A stretch of 34,437 bases of DNA, from assembly GCA_041389525.1 (NCBI GenBank), contig JAWKRR010000069.1, forward strand, positions 1 through 34,437, read 5' to 3'. Each line of letters begins with the position of its first letter. Within the stretch, counting starts at the first letter, position 1. This stretch comes from JACKFB01 sp041389525. GTDB taxonomy: Bacteria > Myxococcota_A > UBA9042 > PHBI01 > JACKFB01. Shown here in pieces: positions 1-7,635 of the stretch. The position numbers and the translations under genes are program-made. Under the pieces are notes generated by a model. The model did no database searches. It was given only the letters and a program-made list of their open reading frames with translations, and had not been told where the DNA came from.

Positions 1-135
1 ATGGGCCACGCCGGCGCCATCATCTCGGGAGGCAAGGGCACCGCGGCCGACAAGGTCGCCGCCATGGAGGCCGCCGGCGTCCGCATGTCCCCCAACCCCT
101 CGGAGATGGGACGCACCCTCGCGACCCTTCTCTAG
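1..135 (+). CDS. sucD: Succinyl-CoA ligase ADP-forming subunit alpha, C-terminal end (partial)
   Basis: The reading frame is open from base 1 and encodes the last 44 residues of a protein whose 5' part lies outside the window. The peptide begins GHAGAIISGGKGTAADK, which is the highly conserved C-terminal segment of the succinyl-CoA synthetase alpha subunit. It then ends with the usual short helix (AAMEAAGVRM...PSEMGRTL). The enzyme joins succinate and CoA in the TCA cycle with formation of ATP or GTP, working with the beta subunit in the cytoplasm. ndk follows after 42 bases on the same strand, a sensible partner for a nucleoside-triphosphate-forming enzyme. The ATG at base 1 is only an internal codon. 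Identification rests on this short but characteristic tail. Confidence 0.88.
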   Translation: MGHAGAIISGGKGTAADKVAAMEAAGVRMSPNPSEMGRTLATLL

Positions 136-163
136 TTTCTACCCATTCCGAACCGACAGATTT

Positions 164-169
164 GAGGAG
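164..169 (+). promoter_or_regulatory. Ribosome binding site of ndk
   Basis: GAGGAG lies 8 bases before the ATG at 178 and fixes that start. Confidence 0.7.
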
Positions 170-177
170 TCCCTAGC

Positions 178-597
178 ATGTCCATCGAGCGCACCCTCGC
201 GATCATCAAGCCCGACGCCGTCGCCGCAAAGAGCACCGGCGGCATCATCTCCATGATCGAGGAGGCCGGGTTCGGCATCGTCGCCATGAAGAAGGCCCAC
301 CTCACGGCCGCGCAGGCCGAGGGCTTCTATCACGTGCACAGCGCGCGCCCCTTCTTCCGGGACCTCGTGGGCTTCATGTCCAGCGGCCCGGTCGTCCTGA
401 TGATCCTCGAGGGCGAGGGCGCGATCACCCGTTGGCGCGACCTGATGGGCCCCACCGACGCGACCAAGGCGGGCCCGGACACCGTGCGCGGCCGCTTCGG
501 CACCGACATCGAGCGCAACGCCTCGCACGGCTCGGACGCGCCGGAGACCGCCGCCTTCGAGACGGCCTGGTTCTTCAGTTGCTTCGAGCGAGTGTGA
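178..597 (+). CDS. ndk: Nucleoside diphosphate kinase
   Basis: This 139-residue protein has the usual length of a bacterial Ndk. It transfers the gamma phosphate of ATP to nucleoside diphosphates through a phospho-histidine intermediate, balancing NTP pools in the cytoplasm. The start ERTLAIIKPDAV contains the nucleotide-binding Lys11. The signature NASHGSD places the catalytic histidine at residue 117, the same number as in E. coli. RPFF and GPTD at the expected places complete the fold. The gene sits 42 bases after sucD and 13 bases before rlmN, so the three are probably co-transcribed. The C-terminus (ETAWFFSCFERV) is of the normal type. Nothing unusual is seen. Confidence 0.97.
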   Translation: MSIERTLAIIKPDAVAAKSTGGIISMIEEAGFGIVAMKKAHLTAAQAEGFYHVHSARPFFRDLVGFMSSGPVVLMILEGEGAITRWRDLMGPTDATKAGPDTVRGRFGTDIERNASHGSDAPETAAFETAWFFSCFERV

Positions 598-610
598 CAT
601 TGTCGCTCGC

Positions 611-1708
611 ATGACAGCCCCACCCATCGAGCCAGCCCCCGAGACCGCCTCGGGGACCGCACCCGGAACGCCCGATCTCAAAAGCCTGAGCCGCGACGCC
701 CTGCGCGCGTGGATGGTGGACGAGGCGGGCGTTCCTGCGTTCCGCGGCGACCAGGTATTCCGGTGGCTGCACGCGCAGCGCGCCCGCGACTTCGACGGGA
801 TGAGCGACCTGCCGCAGGCCTTTCGCGCCCATCTCTCGCAGCACGCGCGGATCGGCGGGCTGGCCCTCGAAGACGTGCGGGTCGCGGCCGACGGCACGCG
901 GAAGCTCTTGCTACGCACGGGCGACGGGCACCGCATCGAGTCGGTCATCATCCCGATGGCCGACGGCCGCCTCACCCAGTGCGTCTCGAGCCAGGTCGGC
1001 TGCCGCATCGGCTGCGACTTCTGCCTGACCGCCCGCATGCCCATCCGGAAGAACTTGGCGGCATCTGAGATTGTAGACCAAGTCCTGCACGCGGTCGCCG
1101 TGCTGGGGGAGGGTGAGCGCATCGGAAATCTAGTCTACATGGGCATGGGCGAGCCGCTGGACAACTACGACTCGGTGATCAGCTCGATCCGGATCTTGCT
1201 GGATCGCCAGGGCCTGGACTTCGCGAGCCGCCGCATCACCGTCTCGACCAGCGGCGTGGTCGCGCGCATCCCCGATCTGGGGCGCGACGTGCCGGTGAAC
1301 CTCGCCGTCTCGCTCAACGCGTCCCACGACGTCCAACGCTCCCGGCTTATCCCCATCAACAAGAAGTGGGACATCGCCAAGCTGATGGCGGCGCTGGAGG
1401 CCTTCCCGCTGCCGCCGCGCCGCCGCATCACCGTCGAGTACGTGCTGCTGCGCGGCGTCAACGACACGTCGGAGGACAGCCGGCGCCTCATCGCCATGCT
1501 GCGCCCGATGCGCGAGCGCGTGAAGGTCAACCTGATCCCGTTCAACCCGTGGCCGGGCGCACCCTATGACCGGCCCGAGCCACGCGACGTGGACCGATTC
1601 GGCGCCGCCCTGCGCGACGCCCGCTTCAACGTGACCATCCGCTATTCCAAGGGTGACGACATCGGCGCCGCCTGTGGGCAGCTTGACGGGGAGGCGGTCG
1701 CCGCGTGA
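611..1708 (+). CDS. rlmN: Dual-specificity 23S rRNA A2503 / tRNA A37 C2-methyltransferase (radical SAM)
   Basis: RlmN methylates C2 of A2503 in 23S rRNA and of A37 in some tRNAs, using two SAM molecules. The 365-residue protein has a short N-terminal extension rich in Pro and Thr, then the accessory domain (SLSRDALRAWMVDEAGVPAFRGDQVFRWLH). The radical-SAM motif CRIGCDFC follows, with cluster cysteines at 131, 135 and 138, then the GMGEP SAM-binding segment. The methyl-carrying C-terminal cysteine is C355 (DIGAACGQLDG), and a conserved cysteine at 124 precedes the cluster, so all key residues are present. The CVSSQVGC context is typical of RlmN; I did not see grounds to prefer Cfr, the related resistance enzyme. 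The gene's stop overlaps the next start by 4 bases, indicating translational coupling. Confidence 0.96.
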   Translation: MTAPPIEPAPETASGTAPGTPDLKSLSRDALRAWMVDEAGVPAFRGDQVFRWLHAQRARDFDGMSDLPQAFRAHLSQHARIGGLALEDVRVAADGTRKLLLRTGDGHRIESVIIPMADGRLTQCVSSQVGCRIGCDFCLTARMPIRKNLAASEIVDQVLHAVAVLGEGERIGNLVYMGMGEPLDNYDSVISSIRILLDRQGLDFASRRITVSTSGVVARIPDLGRDVPVNLAVSLNASHDVQRSRLIPINKKWDIAKLMAALEAFPLPPRRRITVEYVLLRGVNDTSEDSRRLIAMLRPMRERVKVNLIPFNPWPGAPYDRPEPRDVDRFGAALRDARFNVTIRYSKGDDIGAACGQLDGEAVAA

Positions 1709-3198
1709 GCACGAATCTCGCAGAAGTCACCAATGAAGACGCGCGCTTGGCGGTGCTCGAGGCCATCAAGGCCGCGCCGGGCCCCTTCACCCAGTCCGAT
1801 ATCGTGGCGCGCACCGGCCTCGCCCCCCATGACGCCGACCGCGTCCTGGGCCAGGTCGTCCGCGACTACGAGAGCCAGCTCGACGTCGACGAGGAGGGCA
1901 CCCTCGTCTACACGTTCGCGCCGGGCCCCGTCGCCAGACCCGACATCGTCGAGGCCGACCGCAAGCTGCGCCGCAAGAAGGCGATCCGCCGCGGCGCCAT
2001 GGCTGCGTTCAAGGCGTGGACCATGGTCATGGTCATCGTCTACGCGGTGATCTACGCGCTGCTCTTCATCGCGTTCATGATCGCCATCACCGCGCAGCAG
2101 CAGGGCAGCGACGACCGGCGCCGCGGGCCGCGCATCAATCTCGGGGAGGGCATGTTCTGGTGGTACATCTTCGGCCGCGACGGCCGAGGCTCCCGCCGCG
2201 GACGCCGCCGGATGAACCGGGAGATCCGCGAGAGGGTAGGGCGCGGCGAAGACCCCTACGACATGCGCACCACCTCGTCGGAGCCCGAGAAGCCCTCGCT
2301 CATCGAGCGGACCTGGTACTTCCTCTTCGGTTCCCAGGCCATCGAGAGGACCCCGCTCGAGATCGAGCGCGAGCTGGTGACCTACGTGCGGGCCAAGCGT
2401 GGCCTCATCACCAACGCCGACATCGTCGCGCTCTTGGGCGTCCCCTACGCCGAGGCCGACCGCATCGGCACGCGGCTCGTCGCGACCTACGACGGCGAGA
2501 TGGATATCACCGATTCGGGCGTCGCCATCTACCGATTCCCCGATCTCATGGTCAGCGCCCGTGAAGAGGTCCAGTCCGGCGACGCGCCGACGCTGAGCTA
2601 CCTCTGGCAGCACAAGGCGCGCGAGCACACCCTGCGCTCGAACCCGACGCTGCTCATCCCGATGCTCAACGCGTTCAACCTCGGGCTCTGTGCGTTCACG
2701 GCCTTGCGGATCCTGCCCTTCTTCGGCCTCACCGGCGCGCTGCCGACCTTCTTCCTCGTGCTCTTCCCCGGCGTCTTCTCGACCCTCTTCTTCCTGGTCG
2801 CCGGGCGCCGGAAGTGGCGCGAGATGAAGGACAAGGACCGCTACGAGCGCGACAACCTGCGCGTGGCGATTTACCGGCTGCTCTTCACCCGCCGTCGCCC
2901 CGTGGTCATCCCCGGCGACGAGCAGGCCATCGCGCACGCGGGCCTCGGCAAGTTCAGCGCCGAGCGCATCCGCGCGCTGGCCCCCTCGATCGCCGAGGAG
3001 CTGCGCGGTGAGGCCGTCGTCGATGGCCTCCGTACCGAGATCCGCACCCCGCGGCTGCTCGCCGAGATCGACGCCGTCGAGCGGCTGCGTCGGGGAGCGA
3101 CGGCCAAGCGTTCGGTGGGCAAGACCGTGTTCAGCAGCGCCGATCTCGCAGACGAGATCAGCGCGCTCGAGCGCGAGCTGGCGGCCGAGCCCGCGTAG
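1705..3198 (+). CDS. Membrane protein with repeated winged-helix-like domains, unknown function
   Basis: I do not recognise a named family. The GTG start overlaps the rlmN stop (GTGA). The 497-residue product alternates soluble and membrane parts. Residues about 10-70 and 215-278 are clearly homologous: each has a helical first half ending in DIVA..G, an ADR helix, and a short beta hairpin ending YTF or YRF, like a winged helix-turn-helix. A weaker third copy may occupy about 381-452. Hydrophobic segments lie near residues 105-129 (one) and 315-368 (two). Between the first membrane segment and repeat 2 is a basic, Arg-rich stretch (RRGRRRMNREIRERVGR). The last 40 residues are helical and charged. 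If the repeats are winged helices they would be cytoplasmic and membrane-tethered. Whether they bind DNA or protein cannot be told from sequence. Confidence 0.85.
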   Translation: MSTNLAEVTNEDARLAVLEAIKAAPGPFTQSDIVARTGLAPHDADRVLGQVVRDYESQLDVDEEGTLVYTFAPGPVARPDIVEADRKLRRKKAIRRGAMAAFKAWTMVMVIVYAVIYALLFIAFMIAITAQQQGSDDRRRGPRINLGEGMFWWYIFGRDGRGSRRGRRRMNREIRERVGRGEDPYDMRTTSSEPEKPSLIERTWYFLFGSQAIERTPLEIERELVTYVRAKRGLITNADIVALLGVPYAEADRIGTRLVATYDGEMDITDSGVAIYRFPDLMVSAREEVQSGDAPTLSYLWQHKAREHTLRSNPTLLIPMLNAFNLGLCAFTALRILPFFGLTGALPTFFLVLFPGVFSTLFFLVAGRRKWREMKDKDRYERDNLRVAIYRLLFTRRRPVVIPGDEQAIAHAGLGKFSAERIRALAPSIAEELRGEAVVDGLRTEIRTPRLLAEIDAVERLRRGATAKRSVGKTVFSSADLADEISALERELAAEPA

Positions 3199-3209
3199 CT
3201 CGAGGCCGG

Positions 3210-3653
3210 CTAGTTTGGGCGCCGCGGGTTGGGGACCTCGGGGCGCTCGCCCCGAAGCCACGCGTCGGCCGCGTCATCGAGCATCGGGTTCTTCACGTCG
3301 CCGCGGGCCAGGACCTCGTGCTCGCCGATGCGGTGGGGCTGAAAGTCCAGCGGCAGCAAGAGCTCGCGCTCCTCCTCGAAGTACCGCCCGAGGTACCAGT
3401 CGAGGAAATCCATACAGAGGTCGAGGGTCTCCGCCACCGACAGGCTGCCGTCCTCGGGCACCGCTTTGGCGATCTCCATATCGTAGAGGAAGGTCTGGTC
3501 GAGACGCGCGAGCGACAGCGCGACGATGACCACTCGGTCTTCCATCCGCGCGGACACCGTGAAGCGCTCGTCGCGCAACTTCCGGCTGTGGCGGGCTTCG
3601 AGGGCGGCGACGATGGTCGAGGCGTTCTCGGCGGTGAGCAGCGGGCGGGCCAT
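3210..3653 (-). CDS. Conserved hypothetical protein, last gene of the MoxR cluster
   Basis: This 147-residue acidic soluble protein has no signal peptide or membrane segment, and I cannot assign it to a family. Visible features are an N-terminal helix (TAENASTIVAALEARH), beta-type segments (ERFTVSARMEDRVVIVALSL), an acidic helical block LDWYLGRYFEEERELLLPLDFQ and a polar C-terminus with prolines. Coding is supported by its GC-rich third codon positions and by GAGGA just before the ATG. It begins 43 bases after the DUF58 gene on the same strand, so it is likely the last cistron of that operon. It could be an accessory protein of the MoxR/DUF58 pair. Its stop converges on the stop of the plus-strand gene ending at 3198. 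Confidence 0.75.
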   Translation of the reverse strand: MARPLLTAENASTIVAALEARHSRKLRDERFTVSARMEDRVVIVALSLARLDQTFLYDMEIAKAVPEDGSLSVAETLDLCMDFLDWYLGRYFEEERELLLPLDFQPHRIGEHEVLARGDVKNPMLDDAADAWLRGERPEVPNPRRPN

Positions 3654-3696
3654 GTTTCCTCAGATGATCGGGCGTGACAGGGTCGGGTGGGGCCGG

Positions 3697-5328
3697 CTAC
3701 GCGACCTGGTCGAGGCGCTTGAGCAGGCGGGGTAGTACGTCCCGCGGCGTGCAGGTCAAGAGCGCCACGCCCGCCGGCTTCAGCGCAGCCTCGACCGCCG
3801 CGAGGCCGTGACGGGTGCGGATGCGTTGAACCTCTAGCAGCGCCTCGGCCAGCGGGCCATCCTCGGGACGCGCGGCCCCCTCGAAGGCGGGGTCCGACGG
3901 GCAGAGCACGAGAAATCCGTGGCGGTGGCGTCGTGCGCCCATGGCCGCCCGGCGCAGCGCGTCGAGGTCGTCGGCCGTGGAGAGGTCGGAGATGGCGCAG
4001 AGGGTGTGGGGCCCGCCGCGCGCGCGCAGGACGTGCTCGACGGCCTGCTCGAGTCCGTGGGCCTGCCCGCCGGGTCGCGGGGTCGGGTCTAGCGGCAGCG
4101 CGATGCCGGCGTGTCGGCAGAACGCGCGCCACGCCGAACGGCGGCGATCGCGGGAGTAGGCGTCCACAGGCAGCGGAAAACGCGCGGGGCGCCTGCGGCT
4201 CGCGGTCTCTTTTAGCCAGGTATCCACTGCCTCCTGGAGGTGTAGCTCGTCGTGTTCGCTCTGGCGCGGGCCCGCTCGCCCGGTGAGGGACTCCGGCAGT
4301 CGAAACGAGCGGTTCTGGTGCGTCTCGAACCACCCGGCCACCGCGCGGACCAGCTCGCGCTCGGTGACCTCGGTGCGGTTGTCGTGGAAGAGGTGGTGCA
4401 CCTCCTGGAGCGCCTCGAGGACGCGGAAAAGCTGGCCGCGCGCGGCCGAGGGCGGGATGTCGAGGCGGACGCGCTCGTCGAAGAGCGAGACGCCGACTCG
4501 GTCCCCGCGGGCTAGGAGCTGCGACGCGAGGTTGTAGGCGGTCTCGATGGCGAAATCGGCGCGGGTCTGGCCCGGCTCGCCCCAGAACATGCTTGGGGAC
4601 ACGTCGACCAGCAGCCACGCGGACAGGACGAGATCCGACTCGAACTCGCGGGTGACCAGCTTGCCGCGGCGGGCGGTGGCGGCCCAGGCGATGTGCTTGA
4701 AGGCATCCCCCGGCTGGTGATCCCGCAGCTCGCGGATCTCCAGGCCGAAGCCGCGGCGGCGCGCGCGGCCGAGCTCGGCGCGGTCTTGGCTGGCGGCGCG
4801 GGTCGCCCGCAGCGGCGGGTCGCCTCGCAGGGGGAAGGCGCGCGGGAGGATGCTGACGGTGACGGCGCAAGGCAGCCAGCCGCGCACCGCCAAGAGCCCG
4901 CCCGCGATGTCGGCGCGGAAGCGGAAGCCCTGCAGCCAGGCGTGCCCGACCTGCGGGGACTGAAACGTGAGGTCAAAGCCGGCGTCGGTCGCTGCGATGG
5001 TCGCGCGGGCGGGCGCGACGACGACCGGTTCGAGGGTGATGCCGGCGATGCGGGCGATGGCGCCGCCCGCGAGGCGCACGGGCAGGGTGATCGGACGGCC
5101 GACCCGGGCCCTGGCTTCGGCCGCGCCCTCGCCGATTCGCGCGCGCAGGGCTCCGCGGGCGACGTCGGCGCCGACCAGCCGGGCGACCGCCGACGCCCAG
5201 ATGAGGGTGCTGAGCGACGCCGCCCCGAGGGCCGAGATCACGGGGAGTCCGGCGAGGCCACCGGTGGCGAGGAAGGTCAGCCCCACGCCCACTACCCATT
5301 GGCCCGCGGCTCCCAGGGAGATCTTCAC
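3697..5328 (-). CDS. DUF58 domain-containing protein (vWA-like partner of MoxR)
   Basis: The 543-residue protein starts at a GTG that overlaps the moxR stop by 4 bases. Two hydrophobic segments at about residues 8-50 anchor it in the inner membrane. A beta-rich region follows, and then the DUF58 signature IRELRDHQPGDAFKHIAWAATARRGKL near residue 200. A von Willebrand A fold comes next, with the MIDAS-type DVSPSM and LARGDRVGVSLFDERV. DUF58 proteins are regularly encoded beside MoxR AAA+ ATPases. In studied cases they are thought to act with them in metal insertion, protein maturation or envelope stress, but the substrate here is unknown. An insert of about 80 residues after the vWA core (ESLTGRAGPRQSEHDELH onward) is polar and may be lineage specific. 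Confidence 0.9.
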   Translation of the reverse strand: MKISLGAAGQWVVGVGLTFLATGGLAGLPVISALGAASLSTLIWASAVARLVGADVARGALRARIGEGAAEARARVGRPITLPVRLAGGAIARIAGITLEPVVVAPARATIAATDAGFDLTFQSPQVGHAWLQGFRFRADIAGGLLAVRGWLPCAVTVSILPRAFPLRGDPPLRATRAASQDRAELGRARRRGFGLEIRELRDHQPGDAFKHIAWAATARRGKLVTREFESDLVLSAWLLVDVSPSMFWGEPGQTRADFAIETAYNLASQLLARGDRVGVSLFDERVRLDIPPSAARGQLFRVLEALQEVHHLFHDNRTEVTERELVRAVAGWFETHQNRSFRLPESLTGRAGPRQSEHDELHLQEAVDTWLKETASRRRPARFPLPVDAYSRDRRRSAWRAFCRHAGIALPLDPTPRPGGQAHGLEQAVEHVLRARGGPHTLCAISDLSTADDLDALRRAAMGARRHRHGFLVLCPSDPAFEGAARPEDGPLAEALLEVQRIRTRHGLAAVEAALKPAGVALLTCTPRDVLPRLLKRLDQVA

Positions 5329-6344
5329 ACGTCCTCAGCGTAGGAGATTTCGGCGAGGCACTCCTCGACGACCATGGCCGGAGAGAGGCGGTCGAGCTCG
5401 GCCTCGGGCGTGAGGATGATGCGGTGGCCGAAGATGGGCGGCACCAGCGCGCGGATGTCGTCGGGCAGCACGTGGGAGCGGCCGCGCAAGAACGCCGCGA
5501 CCTTCGAGCAGCGCATCAGGGCCAACGAGGCGCGCGGGCTGGCGCCGAGCAGCACGGCGGAGTGAACGCGGGTGTGTTGGACGAGGCGCACGATGTAGTC
5601 GAGCAGCCCGGGGGAGATGTGCACGCGCTCGGCCATGGCTGCCACCGCCAGGATCTCCGCGGGCGACAACACCGGCGCGACGGGCTCGACCGGCGTGTTG
5701 TAGGTCGCCAGGATGCGGCGTTCCTGCGCGAAGTCGGGGTAGTCGAGCAAGACCTTGAACATGAAACGGTCGACCTGCGCCTCCGGCAGGACGTAAACGC
5801 CTTCCTGTTCGACGGGGTTCTGCGTCGCCAGCACGATGAAGGGCGCGGGCAGGCGCTCGGTGCGGCCCTCGATGGTGACCTGATCTTCCTGCATCGCCTC
5901 GAGCAAGGCGCTCTGCGTCTTGGCGGGCGCGCGGTTGATCTCGTCGCCAAGGACCACGTGGGCGAAGAGCGGGCCTTTGCGCAGGGCAAATGTGTGGTCG
6001 CGCAGGTCCAGCACGTTGGTGCCGGTGATGTCTGCCGGCAGCAGGTCCGGCGTGAACTGGATGCGCGAGAACTCGCAGCCCAAGGTGCGCGCGAAGGCCT
6101 TGACCAGCGTGGTCTTCGCGATGCCGGGGACGCCCTCGAGGAGGACGTGGCCGCGGGAGAAGAGCGCGATGAGCAGCAGCTCCACGGTGTCGTTCTCGCC
6201 GATGTAGACTTTGGCGATCTCGCGGCGCACCGCGTCGCACAACGCCGCTGCGTGCGCCGCTTGCTCGCCGGTGGGCAGGCCCGCGCTCGAATCACCCGGT
6301 CGCAATGGGCCTCTGGGATCCGCGTGGGGATCTGGGGTTTGCAT
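5325..6344 (-). CDS. MoxR-family AAA+ ATPase
   Basis: This is a cytoplasmic AAA+ chaperone-like ATPase. Walker A is GVPGIAKTTL, with the Ala-Lys typical of MoxR. Walker B is VVLGDEINRAPAKTQSALLEAM. Sensor 1 is VLATQNPVEQEGVY, followed by LPEAQVDRFMFKV and the C-terminal lid (GASPRASLALMRCSKVAAFLRGRSHVLPDDI). The catalytic core is complete. The start is uncertain. ATG at 6344 follows AGAGGG and is used here. An upstream in-frame ATG at 6383 has no clear ribosome site, and a TTG at 6305 follows AGAGG and would shorten the overlap with the upstream DUF4350 gene to 14 bases. The stop overlaps the DUF58 start (GTGA), so the two are translationally coupled, as expected for partners. Confidence 0.93.
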   Translation of the reverse strand: MQTPDPHADPRGPLRPGDSSAGLPTGEQAAHAAALCDAVRREIAKVYIGENDTVELLLIALFSRGHVLLEGVPGIAKTTLVKAFARTLGCEFSRIQFTPDLLPADITGTNVLDLRDHTFALRKGPLFAHVVLGDEINRAPAKTQSALLEAMQEDQVTIEGRTERLPAPFIVLATQNPVEQEGVYVLPEAQVDRFMFKVLLDYPDFAQERRILATYNTPVEPVAPVLSPAEILAVAAMAERVHISPGLLDYIVRLVQHTRVHSAVLLGASPRASLALMRCSKVAAFLRGRSHVLPDDIRALVPPIFGHRIILTPEAELDRLSPAMVVEECLAEISYAEDV

Positions 6345-7635
6345 GGGCCCTCTGTTCGACGTAGCGGGAGACGGTGCCGACATCCGCGAGTAGGCGTAGG
6401 AAACGCTCAGCGCTTACTAGGGTCGGCGAGGACCGCAGCAAGCTATCGGCCTCACGGTGGATGCGCAACAGCGCGTTCCGGACGGTCTCTTCGCCGCGGC
6501 GCACGTCGTCGGACGCCGCGGACAAGGGGCTGGCGCTCGCGGCCAGCGAGGCGATCGCGGGCAGATCGGCGAGGCGCGCGGCCTCGTCGAGGAGCACGCG
6601 GGCGGGCTCCGCGAAGTCGGCGTCACCGCGTCCCAGCACGAGCCCCATCGCCTCCTGTCGCACCGGTGACGCCGAGTGGCCCGCGACGGTCAGGGGCGGC
6701 TCCACGACCTTGGTCCGCCGCTGGCGAAGCCGGATCGCGAGCACGATGGCGAGGAAGGCCAGCCCGCCCCAGATGAGGATGGCGTTGAGCGGCCTGTCGC
6801 TGAGGCGCCGGTCTACCGCGGCGAAGAACGCGTTGAGCAGCGACGCCGCCTCATCGATGAAGGCCGGGAGCCGACCGAGCCGACCGACGCCGGAGCGGTA
6901 TGCCCCGGTGATGCGCGTGCGCGGCCCGAGCAGGCGCGCGCGGCACGATGGGATATCGCAGTACAGCCGCAGGGCGTTGGCTGCGAGCTGCTTGTTGCCG
7001 TAGAAGCGGCGGAGCATCTCGTTGAGGAAGATGCTGGGGTCCGCGATGGCGAGGATCGCGCCGAGTCCGAGGCGGCGCTCGACGATCAGGGCGTCGGCCG
7101 GATCGGCGAAGGTGAGGATGGGGTCGCCCGCGCCGTGGAGCACGGACGGGTAGTTCGCCGCGACTTGCTCCACATTGAAGAAGAGGAAGTGCTCCCGGCG
7201 GGGCGTGAGCAGGGGGACCCCGTCGGCCCCTTGGTACCAATCGCCGTGGGATGAAGGGGCTGCCGGCGCCCGCTGGATACCGATCTCGGCGAGCAGCCCG
7301 TCCGCTGCGCCGCTGTCGTCGGCGATGACGACGAACCCTCCGTCGCGCACGAAGGCGAGCAACGCGGCGACCGGCAAATCCTGAGGCGGGGCCAGCCAGA
7401 TCAGCACGCTGCCAGGGCGCAGCCTGCCGAGGTCGAGGACCTGGGCAGGCTCAAGCTCGACCTTCGCCTCGGCGGCGGTCGCCAAGAGGTAGCCGACGCC
7501 GTTCCAGGCTTCGGGATCGAGGCTGTAGTCGCCGTCGGCGGCCGCGGGTGCGCTCAGGGGGAGGGCGCGTCGCGGCGCGTCGGCGGCGGGCGCGGTGGCG
7601 AGGAGGGCCGCCACCAGCAAGGGGAGGGCGGTCAT
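6292..7635 (-). CDS. DUF4350 domain-containing membrane protein
   Basis: The 447-residue protein has an N-terminal signal sequence (TALPLLVAALLATAPAADA). A large extracytoplasmic alpha/beta domain follows, typical of DUF4350: VLIWLAPPQDLPVAALLAFVRDGGFVVIADDS, then GLGAILAIADPSIFLNEML. One transmembrane helix lies near residues 285-307 (AILIWGGLAFLAIVLAIRL). The roughly 140-residue cytoplasmic C-terminus is rich in Ala and helical. DUF4350 proteins are common companions of MoxR and DUF58 genes, usually with a DUF4129 protein; their biochemical role is not known. The ATG overlaps the upstream stop by 4 bases. The 3' end runs into the moxR coding region, so the four genes form one tightly coupled operon. 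Confidence 0.85.
   Translation of the reverse strand: MTALPLLVAALLATAPAADAPRRALPLSAPAAADGDYSLDPEAWNGVGYLLATAAEAKVELEPAQVLDLGRLRPGSVLIWLAPPQDLPVAALLAFVRDGGFVVIADDSGAADGLLAEIGIQRAPAAPSSHGDWYQGADGVPLLTPRREHFLFFNVEQVAANYPSVLHGAGDPILTFADPADALIVERRLGLGAILAIADPSIFLNEMLRRFYGNKQLAANALRLYCDIPSCRARLLGPRTRITGAYRSGVGRLGRLPAFIDEAASLLNAFFAAVDRRLSDRPLNAILIWGGLAFLAIVLAIRLRQRRTKVVEPPLTVAGHSASPVRQEAMGLVLGRGDADFAEPARVLLDEAARLADLPAIASLAASASPLSAASDDVRRGEETVRNALLRIHREADSLLRSSPTLVSAERFLRLLADVGTVSRYVEQRAHANPRSPRGSQRPIATG

Noticed and set aside
1642..3261. Minus-strand frame of about 539 codons opposite the winged-helix membrane protein
   Set aside because: It overlaps rlmN as well, is rich in Asp, Arg and Gly without order, and lacks a start signal.
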